This document shows positions 14,126 through 20,870 of a DNA stretch of 36,980 bases, piece by piece. A model generated the notes under the pieces. That model was not told where the DNA came from, ran no database searches, and worked only from the letters and a program-made list of their open reading frames with translations. The position numbers were made by a program, and so were the translations under genes. The DNA is from a virus. The stretch's first letter is position 1; every line of letters starts with the position of its first letter. The stretch covers positions 1 through 36,980 of IMG/VR virus record IMGVR_UViG_3300046680_000467; one strand, 5' to 3'.

Positions 14126-14281
14126 GTGCTCGTGGTCCTGGTCGTGGTGCTGCTGGTGCTGCTGCTGGGCGGCGGTTTCGGGCTGGGCGTGTATCAGGGG
14201 CCGTATGCGTACCATTACGGAGGCGGGATCGGGTTGATCCTGATTATCCTGGTCATACTGCTGCTGCTGGGGAGGATTTAA
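14126..14281 (+). CDS. DUF3309-type membrane micro-protein (51 aa)
   Basis: The GTG at 14126 follows the previous stop after one base. The protein has two hydrophobic segments, residues 2-14 (all Leu/Val) and 35-48 (IGLILIILVILLLL), joined by a Gly/Tyr-rich loop (GVYQGPYAYHYGGG), and ends LLGRI. This is the DUF3309 layout, found in many alphaproteobacterial genomes, function unknown. It probably sits in the inner membrane. Its end carries the GGAGG ribosome-binding site of the next gene. Confidence 0.7.
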   Translation: MLVVLVVVLLVLLLGGGFGLGVYQGPYAYHYGGGIGLILIILVILLLLGRI

Positions 14282-14283
14282 CC

Positions 14284-14460
14284 ATGGGCATCGGTGAGAT
14301 CTTCTGGGTCCTGATGCTGATCTGGATCGTGTTCGGGATCTGGGGAATCTATACGCCGCAGGGAGCGGCTTACTGGCCGCACGGGAACATGCTGCTGCTG
14401 TTCGTGCTGTTGTTCCTGCTCGGGTGGCACTCGTTCGGCTTCATGATCCGGGGGCAGTGA
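14284..14460 (+). CDS. Two-helix membrane micro-protein (58 aa)
   Basis: The ATG at 14284 has GGAGG 8 nt upstream. The 58-residue product has two transmembrane segments (about 7-22, FWVLMLIWIVFGIWGI, and 36-50, NMLLLFVLLFLLGWH), separated by a short aromatic loop. The size and two-helix form would suit a pinholin- or holin-like protein, or a partner of its two neighbours. The position inside the head operon is unusual for lysis. Its stop overlaps the next ATG (TGATG). Confidence 0.65.
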   Translation: MGIGEIFWVLMLIWIVFGIWGIYTPQGAAYWPHGNMLLLFVLLFLLGWHSFGFMIRGQ

Positions 14461-14576
14461 TGCGAATGCTGCTGCTGCTTGCGGGCGTGCTGGCGGCGCT
14501 GGGCGTGTCGCTGCTGGCCACGTTCATCGTCGAGGCGATCCACTCGGTTGCCGCCGGTTGGTACGATGGCGGGTGA
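14460..14576 (+). CDS. Single-helix membrane micro-protein (38 aa)
   Basis: This 38-residue protein has one hydrophobic helix (residues 3-24, MLLLLAGVLAALGVSLLATF) and a short tail ending SVAAGWYDGG. It shares one base with the preceding stop. It is the third tiny membrane protein in 450 bp. No family is recognised. The tight coupling suggests the three are made together. Confidence 0.55.
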   Translation: MRMLLLLAGVLAALGVSLLATFIVEAIHSVAAGWYDGG

Positions 14577-14597
14577 CGAGGCGGGCAGGTGAACGTA

Positions 14598-14816
14598 ATG
14601 CCGGACGACCCTGGCGATGACGGCGAGGACGGGCGGATGCAGGCGCTGGTGGAGCGTATCCAGGCGGCGTGCGCGGGGGAGAGGCGGGAACTGGTTCGGA
14701 GCGCGTTGGTGGAGGAACTGTCGGAGGCCCTTGTCGCGCTGCCCCTTTGGCAGCGGCGCACGGAGTTGGAGCACACGCTGATGTTCATCCGCCATTACGT
14801 CTCGGAGGCGGAGTGA
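14598..14816 (+). CDS. Small acidic head-region protein (72 aa)
   Basis: The start at 14598 is chosen because AGGTGA ends 5 nt before it; a GTG at 14589 is an alternative adding three residues. The protein has an acidic N-terminus (PDDPGDDGEDGR), then helices (LVERIQAACAGERRELV, ALVEELSEALVALPLWQRR). No family is recognised. Its stop overlaps the next ATG as TGATG. Confidence 0.6.
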   Translation: MPDDPGDDGEDGRMQALVERIQAACAGERRELVRSALVEELSEALVALPLWQRRTELEHTLMFIRHYVSEAE

Positions 14817-15073
14817 TGGCGCTTTCGACGGAGCAGATGCAGGCGGCGACGGCGGCGCAGCGGCTGCTCGCGGACGAGGGATTGCGGGGGGTGCTTAACC
14901 GGATCGTGGAGGACGCGGCTCAGAAGGCGGTGTTCCTGGACGACGGGCCGGCACGGGAGGCCAACCGGCAGCTGGTGCTGGCGATCAGCCGGATCCGCGG
15001 CGAGCTGCAGGCGGACGCGGAGTTGGTGGAGAGCGTGCGGGCGGCGGAGCGCGAGGCGAAGGCGTTTGAGTGA
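14816..15073 (+). CDS. Small helical head-region protein (85 aa)
   Basis: This 85-residue, almost entirely helical protein (EQMQAATAAQRLLADEGLRG ... AEREAKAFE) starts at the ATG sharing a base with the previous stop. Together with the preceding gene it may be a chaperone or minor head protein, but nothing visible gives a function. A 111-bp non-coding island follows. Confidence 0.6.
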   Translation: MALSTEQMQAATAAQRLLADEGLRGVLNRIVEDAAQKAVFLDDGPAREANRQLVLAISRIRGELQADAELVESVRAAEREAKAFE

Positions 15074-15090
15074 GAGGTTCGCAGACATCC

Positions 15091-15120
15091 CGGAACTCTA
15101 CGGAACCATCCGGAACGCTG
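15091..15120 (+). repeat. Three CGGAAC repeats at exact 10-bp spacing
   Basis: CGGAAC begins at 15091, 15101 and 15111, so the three copies lie one helical turn apart on the same face of the DNA. They sit at the start of the 111-bp non-coding island and immediately precede two palindromes. The arrangement resembles iterons or a cooperative protein-binding array. Confidence 0.75.
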
Positions 15121-15142
15121 CGAGCGAAGTTAGACGCCGGGA

Positions 15143-15158
15143 TGTTTCCCGTGAAACG
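15143..15158. promoter_or_regulatory. parS-like palindrome
   Basis: TGTTTCCCGTGAAACG matches 14 of 16 bases of the chromosomal ParB site consensus TGTTTCACGTGAAACA. The right half is parS-like, while the left half reads TTTCCC, as in the Noc-type site. It lies 27 bp before the next start codon. No ParB or ParA gene is seen in the window, so host ParB would be the candidate ligand. The match is seen; the function is inferred. Confidence 0.5.
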
Positions 15159-15160
15159 TG

Positions 15161-15175
15161 ACGTCGTAACGACGT
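15161..15175. promoter_or_regulatory. Second palindrome next to the parS-like site
   Basis: ACGTCGT-A-ACGACGT is a perfect 7-bp inverted repeat around one base, starting 3 bp after the parS-like site and ending just before the GAGGA ribosome-binding site at 15176-15180. In RNA it could fold only with a strained loop, so a DNA-binding dimer site is the likelier reading. Confidence 0.6.
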
Positions 15176-15184
15176 GAGGATGTG

Positions 15185-15703
15185 ATGGCGGACATCGAGG
15201 ACGACAAGGGCGGCGTCACTACGCAGTCCGCCACTGACATGGGCTTCGGCGGCGGCTACGATACCGGCTCCGTCGGCACCGGGGCCGTGTTCGACGCCGC
15301 CGGGAACGGATTTGGCGGCAACGTCGGGGTCACAGAAAACCGCGGTGATTACGGTGGCTGGGACCTTCCGGGACAGGTGTCGAAGGGCAGCGCCGACGCG
15401 TGGGGGCCGAGCTTCGGCAGCCGCAGCAACATCGGGGCCGCGGTTGGGACCGCCATTGGCCTCCTCAGCGGTATGCCTGGCGCCGGGCTCATCGGCGCCT
15501 ACGGACCCGGTGCGGTGAATTCGATCATGGGCCGCGGGGGAACGCCCGGATTGCCCGACATAATGGGGCCAGGCGGCAACAGCATCGCGGGGGTAGGCGC
15601 CAGCGGCTCCGGCGGGCTGCTCGGGGTCGGCAACGACACGAGCCAGGCGGATGCGTTGGCGGCGCTGTATACGCTGCTGATGGCGAAGCAGAAGGCGGCG
15701 TAG
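15185..15703 (+). CDS. Glycine-rich phage structural protein candidate
   Basis: This 172-residue protein begins MADIEDDKGGVTTQ. The ATG at 15185 is preferred (GAGGA 4 nt upstream); a GTG at 15182 adds one residue. It is rich in glycine and asparagine, with a hydrophobic, glycine-zipper-like middle (GAAVGTAIGLLSG, near residue 80) that could insert in a membrane. A helical C-terminus ends LLMAKQKAA. Such Gly-rich proteins occur among podovirus head and ejection proteins. The function is unknown. It abuts the scaffold gene directly. Confidence 0.6.
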   Translation: MADIEDDKGGVTTQSATDMGFGGGYDTGSVGTGAVFDAAGNGFGGNVGVTENRGDYGGWDLPGQVSKGSADAWGPSFGSRSNIGAAVGTAIGLLSGMPGAGLIGAYGPGAVNSIMGRGGTPGLPDIMGPGGNSIAGVGASGSGGLLGVGNDTSQADALAALYTLLMAKQKAA

Positions 15704-16846
15704 ATGTCAGAATCCACCAGCACAGGCGCAGGAACTCCAGCCGCACCGGCACAGAGCGGGGACGCGTCAGCACCCGCCAGCGCTCCGCCGGCTACATCAC
15801 AGCCGGGGATCAGCGTCAGCGAAGCAGCGCGGCTCCTCAACCAGCAGCGCAAGGCCGCCGCGCCACAGGGAACGCCACCGGCCCCAGCCGCCGTGGAGCC
15901 GGCCCGCAAGCCCTCGCCGAACGAAGTGGCCGCGCAGGCTGCCGCAGCGGCAAAGCCAGGGGAAGCGGCGGCCAAGGCCCCGCCAGCGCCGAAGGGTGCG
16001 CCAGAGGCGGCGGACGGACTGAGCGCGCTCGACCGGGCGCTCGGGGTGCCGGGAACGCCCGGGGACGCGCCCGCGGCCGACACCGCCGCCTCTATCGAGA
16101 TCGAGGGACAGCGCTACACCCAGGCTCAGATCGCCGCGGCAGTGCGGCAAGCCGCCGACTACACCCAGAAGACGCAGGCGCTCGCCGAGGAGCGCCGGCA
16201 GAATGAGGAGGGACGCCGCCAGCTCCAGGCGCAGCAGCAGGCTCTGGCAGCGGTGCTGCCGTATATTCAGCCCGAACTGAGCAAGCTGCACGAGCTGGTC
16301 GGAGCGCAGGCACAGAAGCCCGACATCGGCCTGATGCAGAGCGACCCGCAGCGGTATTTCACCGAGCTGCACCGCTACGAGCAGGTCCGCGCCGAGCAGG
16401 AACGCCTGGGCGGCCTGACGCGCATTCAGGCCGAGGCGGCGGAACGGGCGATGGCACAGCAGGTGGCGGCCGGCAACGAGCAGCTGGCGCGGGAGTTTCC
16501 GTTCTGGGCGGACGCGAAGGAACGCGCGGCCGCGCAGCAGCAAATCGTGGAGTGGGCGACCAACAAGGGCGGCTTCACCCGGGACGAACTGCGCGGATTG
16601 TCGGACGCCCGCGCATTGAAATTGATGATGAAGGCGATGCAGTTCGACAAGTGGGTGTCGGGGACGCGGACCTCCGCGCCGGCGCAGACAACGCGCGCAC
16701 CAGTGCGCGGAACAGCCCCGCCGCCGGCCCCCACCGAGCGCGTCAGCGTCGCCAACGAGGCGTTTGAAGCGAAGCCTAGCGTCCGCAGCGGAGCCGCGCT
16801 GCTGGCCGCCAGGCGCGCCAATATGAACGGCGCCGGGCGGCGTTAG
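15704..16846 (+). CDS. Scaffolding protein
   Basis: This 380-residue protein sits just before the capsid module. A long Ala/Pro-rich acidic N-terminus (1-120) precedes a helical, charged centre (IEGQRYTQAQIAAAVRQA near 130; AEERRQNEEGRRQLQAQQQA near 160). A conserved C-terminal part follows, including PFWADAKERAAAQQQIVEWA and a basic end. This order is typical of podovirus scaffolds, which guide capsid assembly and leave before maturation. Major capsid normally follows at once; here an inverted three-gene cassette intervenes. Its TAG overlaps the stop of the convergent minus-strand gene. Confidence 0.75.
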   Translation: MSESTSTGAGTPAAPAQSGDASAPASAPPATSQPGISVSEAARLLNQQRKAAAPQGTPPAPAAVEPARKPSPNEVAAQAAAAAKPGEAAAKAPPAPKGAPEAADGLSALDRALGVPGTPGDAPAADTAASIEIEGQRYTQAQIAAAVRQAADYTQKTQALAEERRQNEEGRRQLQAQQQALAAVLPYIQPELSKLHELVGAQAQKPDIGLMQSDPQRYFTELHRYEQVRAEQERLGGLTRIQAEAAERAMAQQVAAGNEQLAREFPFWADAKERAAAQQQIVEWATNKGGFTRDELRGLSDARALKLMMKAMQFDKWVSGTRTSAPAQTTRAPVRGTAPPPAPTERVSVANEAFEAKPSVRSGAALLAARRANMNGAGRR

Positions 16847-17220
16847 CCTTTCGGGGCCGGCACCGGGTACGCCTTCACCGTCCATTCCGTAACGCCTGGC
16901 CGATGCACCGCCACGATCAGCTGCGATTCGAGATTGGGCGGGAGCGGCGGGGGCGGCTGCGGTGGCCACATCTCGGGAGGGACCGGGACGCCGTTGTCTA
17001 GCCGCCCACCACCACCGATAGCGCCGGGCAGCCATGGGTGGCCTCCGCCCTCTTCAATCCCAAAGCCGGGATCGACCGGACCACCCTGCCAGCCCGGAGG
17101 CCCGGCATCGATGTGCCCGCCGCCCAGAGGAGTGATCATGGCGAGGTGGGTCGAGCTGCCGCCCTTTGGCTGAGCGCCGGCACCGAGGATGGTGATGGTT
17201 GCGAGGAAGGGTGATGTCAT
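16843..17220 (-). CDS. Gly/Pro-rich protein of the inverted cassette
   Basis: This 125-residue protein has a short hydrophobic start (MTSPFLATITILG), a Gly/Pro-rich middle with GGGHPWLPGAIGGGG and PPEMWPPQPPPPLPP, and a beta-like C-terminus (SQLIVAVHRPGVTEWTVKAY). GGAG lies 7 nt before the ATG, within the end of the upstream micro-protein gene. Similar proline-rich small proteins occur in alphaproteobacterial phages, without known function. It could be a surface or capsid-decorating accessory. It is the last gene of the minus-strand cassette. Confidence 0.62.
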   Translation of the reverse strand: MTSPFLATITILGAGAQPKGGSSTHLAMITPLGGGHIDAGPPGWQGGPVDPGFGIEEGGGHPWLPGAIGGGGRLDNGVPVPPEMWPPQPPPPLPPNLESQLIVAVHRPGVTEWTVKAYPVPAPKG

Positions 17221-17230
17221 CAGTAAACTC

Positions 17231-17377
17231 CTACGGTATTATCCAGAACACGGCGACCAGGACCAGCACTATCCCCAGCACGGTTAGGCCGCCAATCAAT
17301 CCGGCGAAAGCCAATTCCCGGCGGTGGGCACGTATCGCCCGCGCCAGCCGCTGCGTCTCCTCGTGGTAGGGCAGCAA
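17231..17377 (-). CDS. Single-pass membrane micro-protein (48 aa)
   Basis: The frame opens with TTG directly after the TAA of the PEP-CTERM gene and ends 10 nt before the next gene. The product has a charged amphipathic start (LPYHEETQRLARAIRAHRRE) and one strong transmembrane helix (LAFAGLIGGLTVLGIVLVLV) ending FWIIP. No ribosome-binding site is evident, so it would depend on coupling. The clean charge-then-helix layout supports a real gene, with moderate confidence. Confidence 0.45.
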   Translation of the reverse strand: MLPYHEETQRLARAIRAHRRELAFAGLIGGLTVLGIVLVLVAVFWIIP

Positions 17378-18037
17378 TTAGCTGCTGAGGCGACGCACCC
17401 AGCCCAGCCCCAGCAGGCCCATACCGAGGAGGAGCAACGACGCGGGCTCAGGCACCGAAGCGGCGTCAGCGTCGCCAGTGAAGAACCCATTAAACGGGCC
17501 GATTGTGCCGGGGCCGCCGGTCGTATCCAGCGTCAGCGGCGGCGTGACAGAGGACAGCGCCAGCGTGAATGATGCCGGCGGGGCCGTCGCCAGCCCGATG
17601 CTGCTGGTGAGCGTCAGTGTGTCCGGCGGCGAGGCGATGTTGACGCTGAGCTGGTCACCGCCGATCGAGCCAAACGCGGCGTCGGTGAACGTGCCCGAGA
17701 GATAGTTGGTGCCGCCGCAGCCCGCCGCGGAGGTGATGCAGAAGCTGCCCGCATAGTGCTGGAGCACAGCGGTGCCACCGACCGGAATGGCCGTGTCGGT
17801 AGAGTCCGCGCTCAGCGACATAAACGCGCCCGTCGGCGTGCTGAGCCCCAACTCGATCTGCGTGATCGTGATCGGGTCGGCGGTCACCGCGAGGTGCGTC
17901 GAGGTCCCCGGCACGGTCTCGGTCGCCGTCAGCCCGGTGCTGGCTCCGGTCTCGCCGAACCCGATGATCTGGATGGCGTTGGCACTGGCCAGCGGCAGCC
18001 CGGCAAGAACGGTGGCGGCGAGAAACAGACGGCGCAT
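17378..18037 (-). CDS. Secreted PEP-CTERM sorting-domain protein
   Basis: The protein has 219 residues. The start at 18037 is preferred to 18106 because GGGGAG lies 8 nt upstream and it yields a classic signal peptide (MRRLFLAATVLAGLPLASANA). The mature part is Thr/Ser/Gly-rich and beta-like, with Cys residues near 98-106 that could form a disulphide. The C-terminus is a textbook PEP-CTERM tripartite signal: VPEPASLLLLG, a hydrophobic helix, then VRR. Host exosortase normally recognises and processes this tag for surface or exopolysaccharide-linked delivery. It is not a virion gene by position or strand, so lysogenic conversion of the host surface is likely. I know of no standard phage family with this tag. 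Confidence 0.85.
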   Translation of the reverse strand: MRRLFLAATVLAGLPLASANAIQIIGFGETGASTGLTATETVPGTSTHLAVTADPITITQIELGLSTPTGAFMSLSADSTDTAIPVGGTAVLQHYAGSFCITSAAGCGGTNYLSGTFTDAAFGSIGGDQLSVNIASPPDTLTLTSSIGLATAPPASFTLALSSVTPPLTLDTTGGPGTIGPFNGFFTGDADAASVPEPASLLLLGMGLLGLGWVRRLSS

Positions 18038-18094
18038 TGCGGTCACTCCCCGGTTGGTCGCGGAAACTATAGCGCACCGCTCATGCGCCGTCGT

Positions 18095-18113
18095 GACAAT
18101 TGACAAAATTGTC
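18095..18113. promoter_or_regulatory. Operator-like palindrome between cassette and capsid gene
   Basis: GACAATT-GACAA-AATTGTC has perfect 7-bp arms and a 5-bp spacer, the same geometry as the repressor operators but a different sequence. It lies 58 bp upstream of the PEP-CTERM start. It contains TTGACA (18100-18105) pointing towards the capsid gene, though the best -10 (TCTAAT, 18119-18124) is only 13 bp away. It is a plausible regulator site for the cassette. Confidence 0.55.
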
Positions 18114-18144
18114 GGTCGTCTAATAGTCTAGACAGGCCGCCCGA

Positions 18145-18221
18145 AGGAGTGCTTGCACCCACTGGAGGGCGGGACGTGCCGTCGCTTGGCTGACGCCGGC
18201 CCCAGGAGTGCTTGCACCCAC
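18145..18221 (+). repeat. Two 18-bp direct repeats in the capsid leader
   Basis: AGGAGTGCTTGCACCCAC occurs at 18145-18162 and again at 18204-18221, 59 bp apart. Each copy contains GTGC-TT-GCAC, which could form a small hairpin; the second is further bracketed by CCAGG/CCTGG. They lie in the 206 bp between the palindrome at 18095-18113 and the major capsid start codon. They could be protein-binding sites in DNA or RNA, or remnants of the cassette insertion. Confidence 0.7.
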
Positions 18222-18319
18222 CTGGCCACCCGCCGCCATCCCATTGCGAAACCAATCCAATCGGTTTCACCGCATGAGGCGCGCCACAGCGCGCGCCCGT
18301 GCTGCAATGGAGATACGGC

Positions 18320-19303
18320 ATGGCCGTTGGCGCACAGGGTGCAGCACCCGCTGGAACGTATGTCGAGACAGCGGCCGTCGGCGTTAAGGAAGACCTCGCC
18401 GACATCATCTACAGGATCGATCCAGATGAAACGCCGCTGGTTAGCGCGTGCTCGCGCGTGGGCGCCAGCCAGGTGCTCACCGAGTGGTTGATCCAGGAGC
18501 TGAACGCCGCCGCCGATAACGCCCAGCCCGAGGGCTTCACGGCCGTCATGCAGGCGGTGCTGAAGCCAGTGCGGCTGAACAACGTCTGCCAGATCATCGC
18601 GCGGACCGTCGGCGTGTCTAACACGCTGCGCGTGGTCGATATGGCCGGCGGGGAAGACGAATATAATCGTCAGCTGATCCTGCGCGGCATGGAGGTCAAG
18701 CGCGACCTCGAGCTGGCGGTGACGTCGCCGCTGGTGCGGACGATTACGGATCCGCGGCATATGTCGGGCCTCCCCTGCTACACCATCAATGGCTCGCGCG
18801 GGGCTGGCGCCGGCGTCATGCCCATCGGCGACGGTTCCAACGCCGGCACCACGGGGACGCTGCGGGATCTCGACCTCGCCACCGTCAATGCCGCCGTGCA
18901 GCAGTGCTGGCAGGCCGGCGGCAAGCCGACGTTGGCGATTATGAGCGGGAATATTAAGAATTATTTCAGCACGCTCTCGCAGGGCGGCACCGCTAACCCG
19001 ATCGTGGCCCAGAACATCCAGTCAGTTACCAGCCGCGAAGGCGTCACCATCATGGGTGCGGTGGACGTGTACCGCACCAACTTCGGAGCGCTGCAGCTCG
19101 CCCCCGATCGCTTCTGCCCGCTGCACCAAATCCTGATCGTGTCGCCGGACTATCTGGAAATCGCGCCGCTGCCAGAACGCGACATGATCCAGATCGACTT
19201 CGCCACCACGGGCGACAATTCGCAGGGTGGCGTGATTTTTGAGGGTACGGTGCGGCCCACGGCTCCGAAAGCGCACGCGACCATTTTCGATTTGAATCAG
19301 TAA
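18320..19303 (+). CDS. Major capsid protein, SU10 type
   Basis: This 327-residue protein forms the icosahedral shell. The start at 18320 has GGAG about 8 nt upstream. The N-terminal landmark KEDLADIIYRIDPDETPLVS and the following VLTEWLIQEL are characteristic of the SU10-like (HK97-fold) capsid family, as are the later RDLELAVTSP and SREGVTIMGAVDVYRTNFG stretches. The length is typical for the family. The scaffold gene is 1.5 kb upstream, beyond the inverted cassette. Confidence 0.88.
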   Translation: MAVGAQGAAPAGTYVETAAVGVKEDLADIIYRIDPDETPLVSACSRVGASQVLTEWLIQELNAAADNAQPEGFTAVMQAVLKPVRLNNVCQIIARTVGVSNTLRVVDMAGGEDEYNRQLILRGMEVKRDLELAVTSPLVRTITDPRHMSGLPCYTINGSRGAGAGVMPIGDGSNAGTTGTLRDLDLATVNAAVQQCWQAGGKPTLAIMSGNIKNYFSTLSQGGTANPIVAQNIQSVTSREGVTIMGAVDVYRTNFGALQLAPDRFCPLHQILIVSPDYLEIAPLPERDMIQIDFATTGDNSQGGVIFEGTVRPTAPKAHATIFDLNQ

Positions 19304-19324
19304 CGAACGTTGGGGGCAGCTCCA

Positions 19325-19642
19325 ATGAAACCCCCGCTTTACTACAGCCACGACCCGGTCACGACCCGGGCCACTAAAATCACGGAGGACGACGAGGAGG
19401 GCCTCGTCTTCCTGCACACTCAGCGCACCAGCGAGATTGTGGAGAGCGCGAAGGCACTTGCCAGCAACTTCGACCCGCACAGGCGCAATCCGGAGGGCAT
19501 CACGCACGTCGCGCGGATCCCAATGGTCATCTGGCAACGGCTCCAGCGGTTGGGAATCACCCGCGATGAAAAGGCGCTGAACAAATGGCTCAATTCGCGC
19601 GAATGCCGACTGTTCCGAACTGACGACGGAAGGAAACTGTAA
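19325..19642 (+). CDS. Small head-region protein (105 aa)
   Basis: This 105-residue charged protein starts at ATG 19325 after GGGGG; an in-frame TTG at 19310 is less likely. It contains EDDEEGLVFLHTQRTSEIVE and IPMVIWQRLQRLGITRDEKA, a mixed alpha/beta layout seen in phage proteins encoded between capsid and adaptor. The function is unknown. Its stop overlaps the next ATG (TAATG). Confidence 0.65.
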   Translation: MKPPLYYSHDPVTTRATKITEDDEEGLVFLHTQRTSEIVESAKALASNFDPHRRNPEGITHVARIPMVIWQRLQRLGITRDEKALNKWLNSRECRLFRTDDGRKL

Positions 19643-20211
19643 TGGCCCACCCGACAACCAATCACGGCCACCCGGCAGCCGCGCAGGCACACTCACCGGG
19701 AGTGCTCCGGCAGGGCGAGCCTCGGGGTGTCCCACCGATCGAGCGCGCCGAGCCGGTGCTGTTCGATGATATCGACCCGGTGCTCCTGGTGCGGCTCTAC
19801 CCGGACGACATCAACACCGCCGAGGCCAGGGCAACGGCGCTTGCGCAGGGCGTCGCTACAGCAGAGGCCGGTGACGAACTCGAGGCGTCACGAATTGAAT
19901 TCGATCCGGCCGCAACGCCGCTGCAGAAAAAGCAGGCGGCGGTCGCGAACGCGCAGGCCGCAGTCAAGGCCGCCGAGCACGGGACGCCAGAGCAGAAGGA
20001 AGCCGCCGCGGCCGAACTCAAGCGCGCCCAAGCAATGCCCGAACTTGAAACAAGGAGAGCAGCCATGTCCGGCAATCAGACCACAGCACAGAAGAAGAAT
20101 GAGGCAATCGCGAAGGCGCAGCAGGCCGTCAAGGATGCCGAGCATGGCACGCAGGAGCAGAAGGACGCCGCCGCAGCAGCGCTCAAGCGCGCCCAGAGCC
20201 TGCCTGACTGA
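19642..20211 (+). CDS. Head-region protein with duplicated helical domain
   Basis: This 189-residue protein has an N-terminal, His/Pro-containing region with IDPVLLVRLYPDDINTAEA, then two copies of a 43-residue helical unit (about 92-134 and 147-189). Each unit reads QKK..A.A.AQ.AVK.AEHGT.EQK.AAAA.LKRAQ..P. The units differ at several positions, so the duplication is not recent. A strong internal start at 20065 separates the second unit. It could be a head-completion, decoration or scaffold-like protein. The family is not recognised. Confidence 0.68.
   Translation: MAHPTTNHGHPAAAQAHSPGVLRQGEPRGVPPIERAEPVLFDDIDPVLLVRLYPDDINTAEARATALAQGVATAEAGDELEASRIEFDPAATPLQKKQAAVANAQAAVKAAEHGTPEQKEAAAAELKRAQAMPELETRRAAMSGNQTTAQKKNEAIAKAQQAVKDAEHGTQEQKDAAAAALKRAQSLPD
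20065..20211 (+). CDS. Possible internal in-frame product (48 aa)
   Basis: Inside the duplicated-domain gene, AAGGAGA ends 6 nt before an in-frame ATG at 20065, the strongest ribosome-binding site in the vicinity. Translation from it would give a free 48-residue copy of the second repeat unit (MSGNQTTAQKKNEAIAKAQQ onward). This recalls phage head genes that make a full-length and a C-terminal product from one frame. Use of the start is inferred. Confidence 0.5.
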   Translation: MSGNQTTAQKKNEAIAKAQQAVKDAEHGTQEQKDAAAAALKRAQSLPD

Positions 20212-20222
20212 TTGACGCCAGC

Positions 20223-20870
20223 ATGGCGAGCTACGGGCAACTCAAGGCCGAAGTCGCGGCGTGGCTCAACCGGCGCGACCTGGACCCGGTCATGCCCGGC
20301 TGGGTCGCCATGGTGGAGACGGAGATCGCCGAGACGCTGCGCGCCCGCTGCATGGTCACGTCCGGCGTGCAGAGCATCACCACGCCATACCTCAGCCTGC
20401 CGCCCGACTTCGCCACTATGGAAAGCATCCGCGACAACACGACGGGCGAGCTGCTGGATCTGAAGGACGAGTGGAGCGGCGACTGGGGCGTCTCGTTCAA
20501 TGGCACCGACCAGACAAACACCAGTGCACCGTGCACCGCCTACCGGCTCGTGCACGACTGCATCGAGTTCCTGCCCCACCCGCCGCAGCCGCTACCGGAT
20601 ACCTGGCAGCCGCAGCAGGTCTTGATGGCATGGTACGCAAAGCCGCAGCCGCTCGTGAACGACACGGACACCAACACCGTGCTCGAGGCGCTGTATGCCG
20701 TCTACCTGATGGGAACCTGCAAATACGGGGCGATGTTCGAGCTGGACGACGATCGCGCAGCCCAAATGGACGCACAATGGCAGCAAGCAGTAACTAGAGC
20801 TAATCTTTGGAAACAACAATCAGACTATAGTGGAGCGCCATTTAGAACAGAATTGGCCTGTGTGTTTTAG
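20223..20870 (+). CDS. Head-tail adaptor protein (SU10/P22 gp4-like)
   Basis: This 215-residue protein likely docks below the portal and carries the nozzle. Family landmarks are YGQLKAEVAAWLNRRDLDPV, then VAMVETEIAETLRARCM, the LSLPPDF turn near residue 60, and a helical C-terminus (VLEALYAVYLMGTCKYGAMF). The length fits. The last about 90 bp of the gene is AT-rich (37 of 90 bases G or C) and differs from the rest. This suggests that its 3' end was replaced together with the downstream endonuclease gene. Confidence 0.75.
   Translation: MASYGQLKAEVAAWLNRRDLDPVMPGWVAMVETEIAETLRARCMVTSGVQSITTPYLSLPPDFATMESIRDNTTGELLDLKDEWSGDWGVSFNGTDQTNTSAPCTAYRLVHDCIEFLPHPPQPLPDTWQPQQVLMAWYAKPQPLVNDTDTNTVLEALYAVYLMGTCKYGAMFELDDDRAAQMDAQWQQAVTRANLWKQQSDYSGAPFRTELACVF

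Noticed and set aside
15797-17035. 412-codon open frame on the minus strand across the scaffold gene
   Set aside because: It is antisense to a well-supported scaffold gene, Arg/Leu-rich in composition, and has no ribosome-binding site or family motif. Long antisense frames are common at this GC content.
18066-18099. Promoter TTGTCA / TATAGT for the PEP-CTERM gene on the minus strand
   Set aside because: Both hexamers match 5 of 6 positions, but the spacer is 22 bp, too long for a standard sigma-70 promoter.
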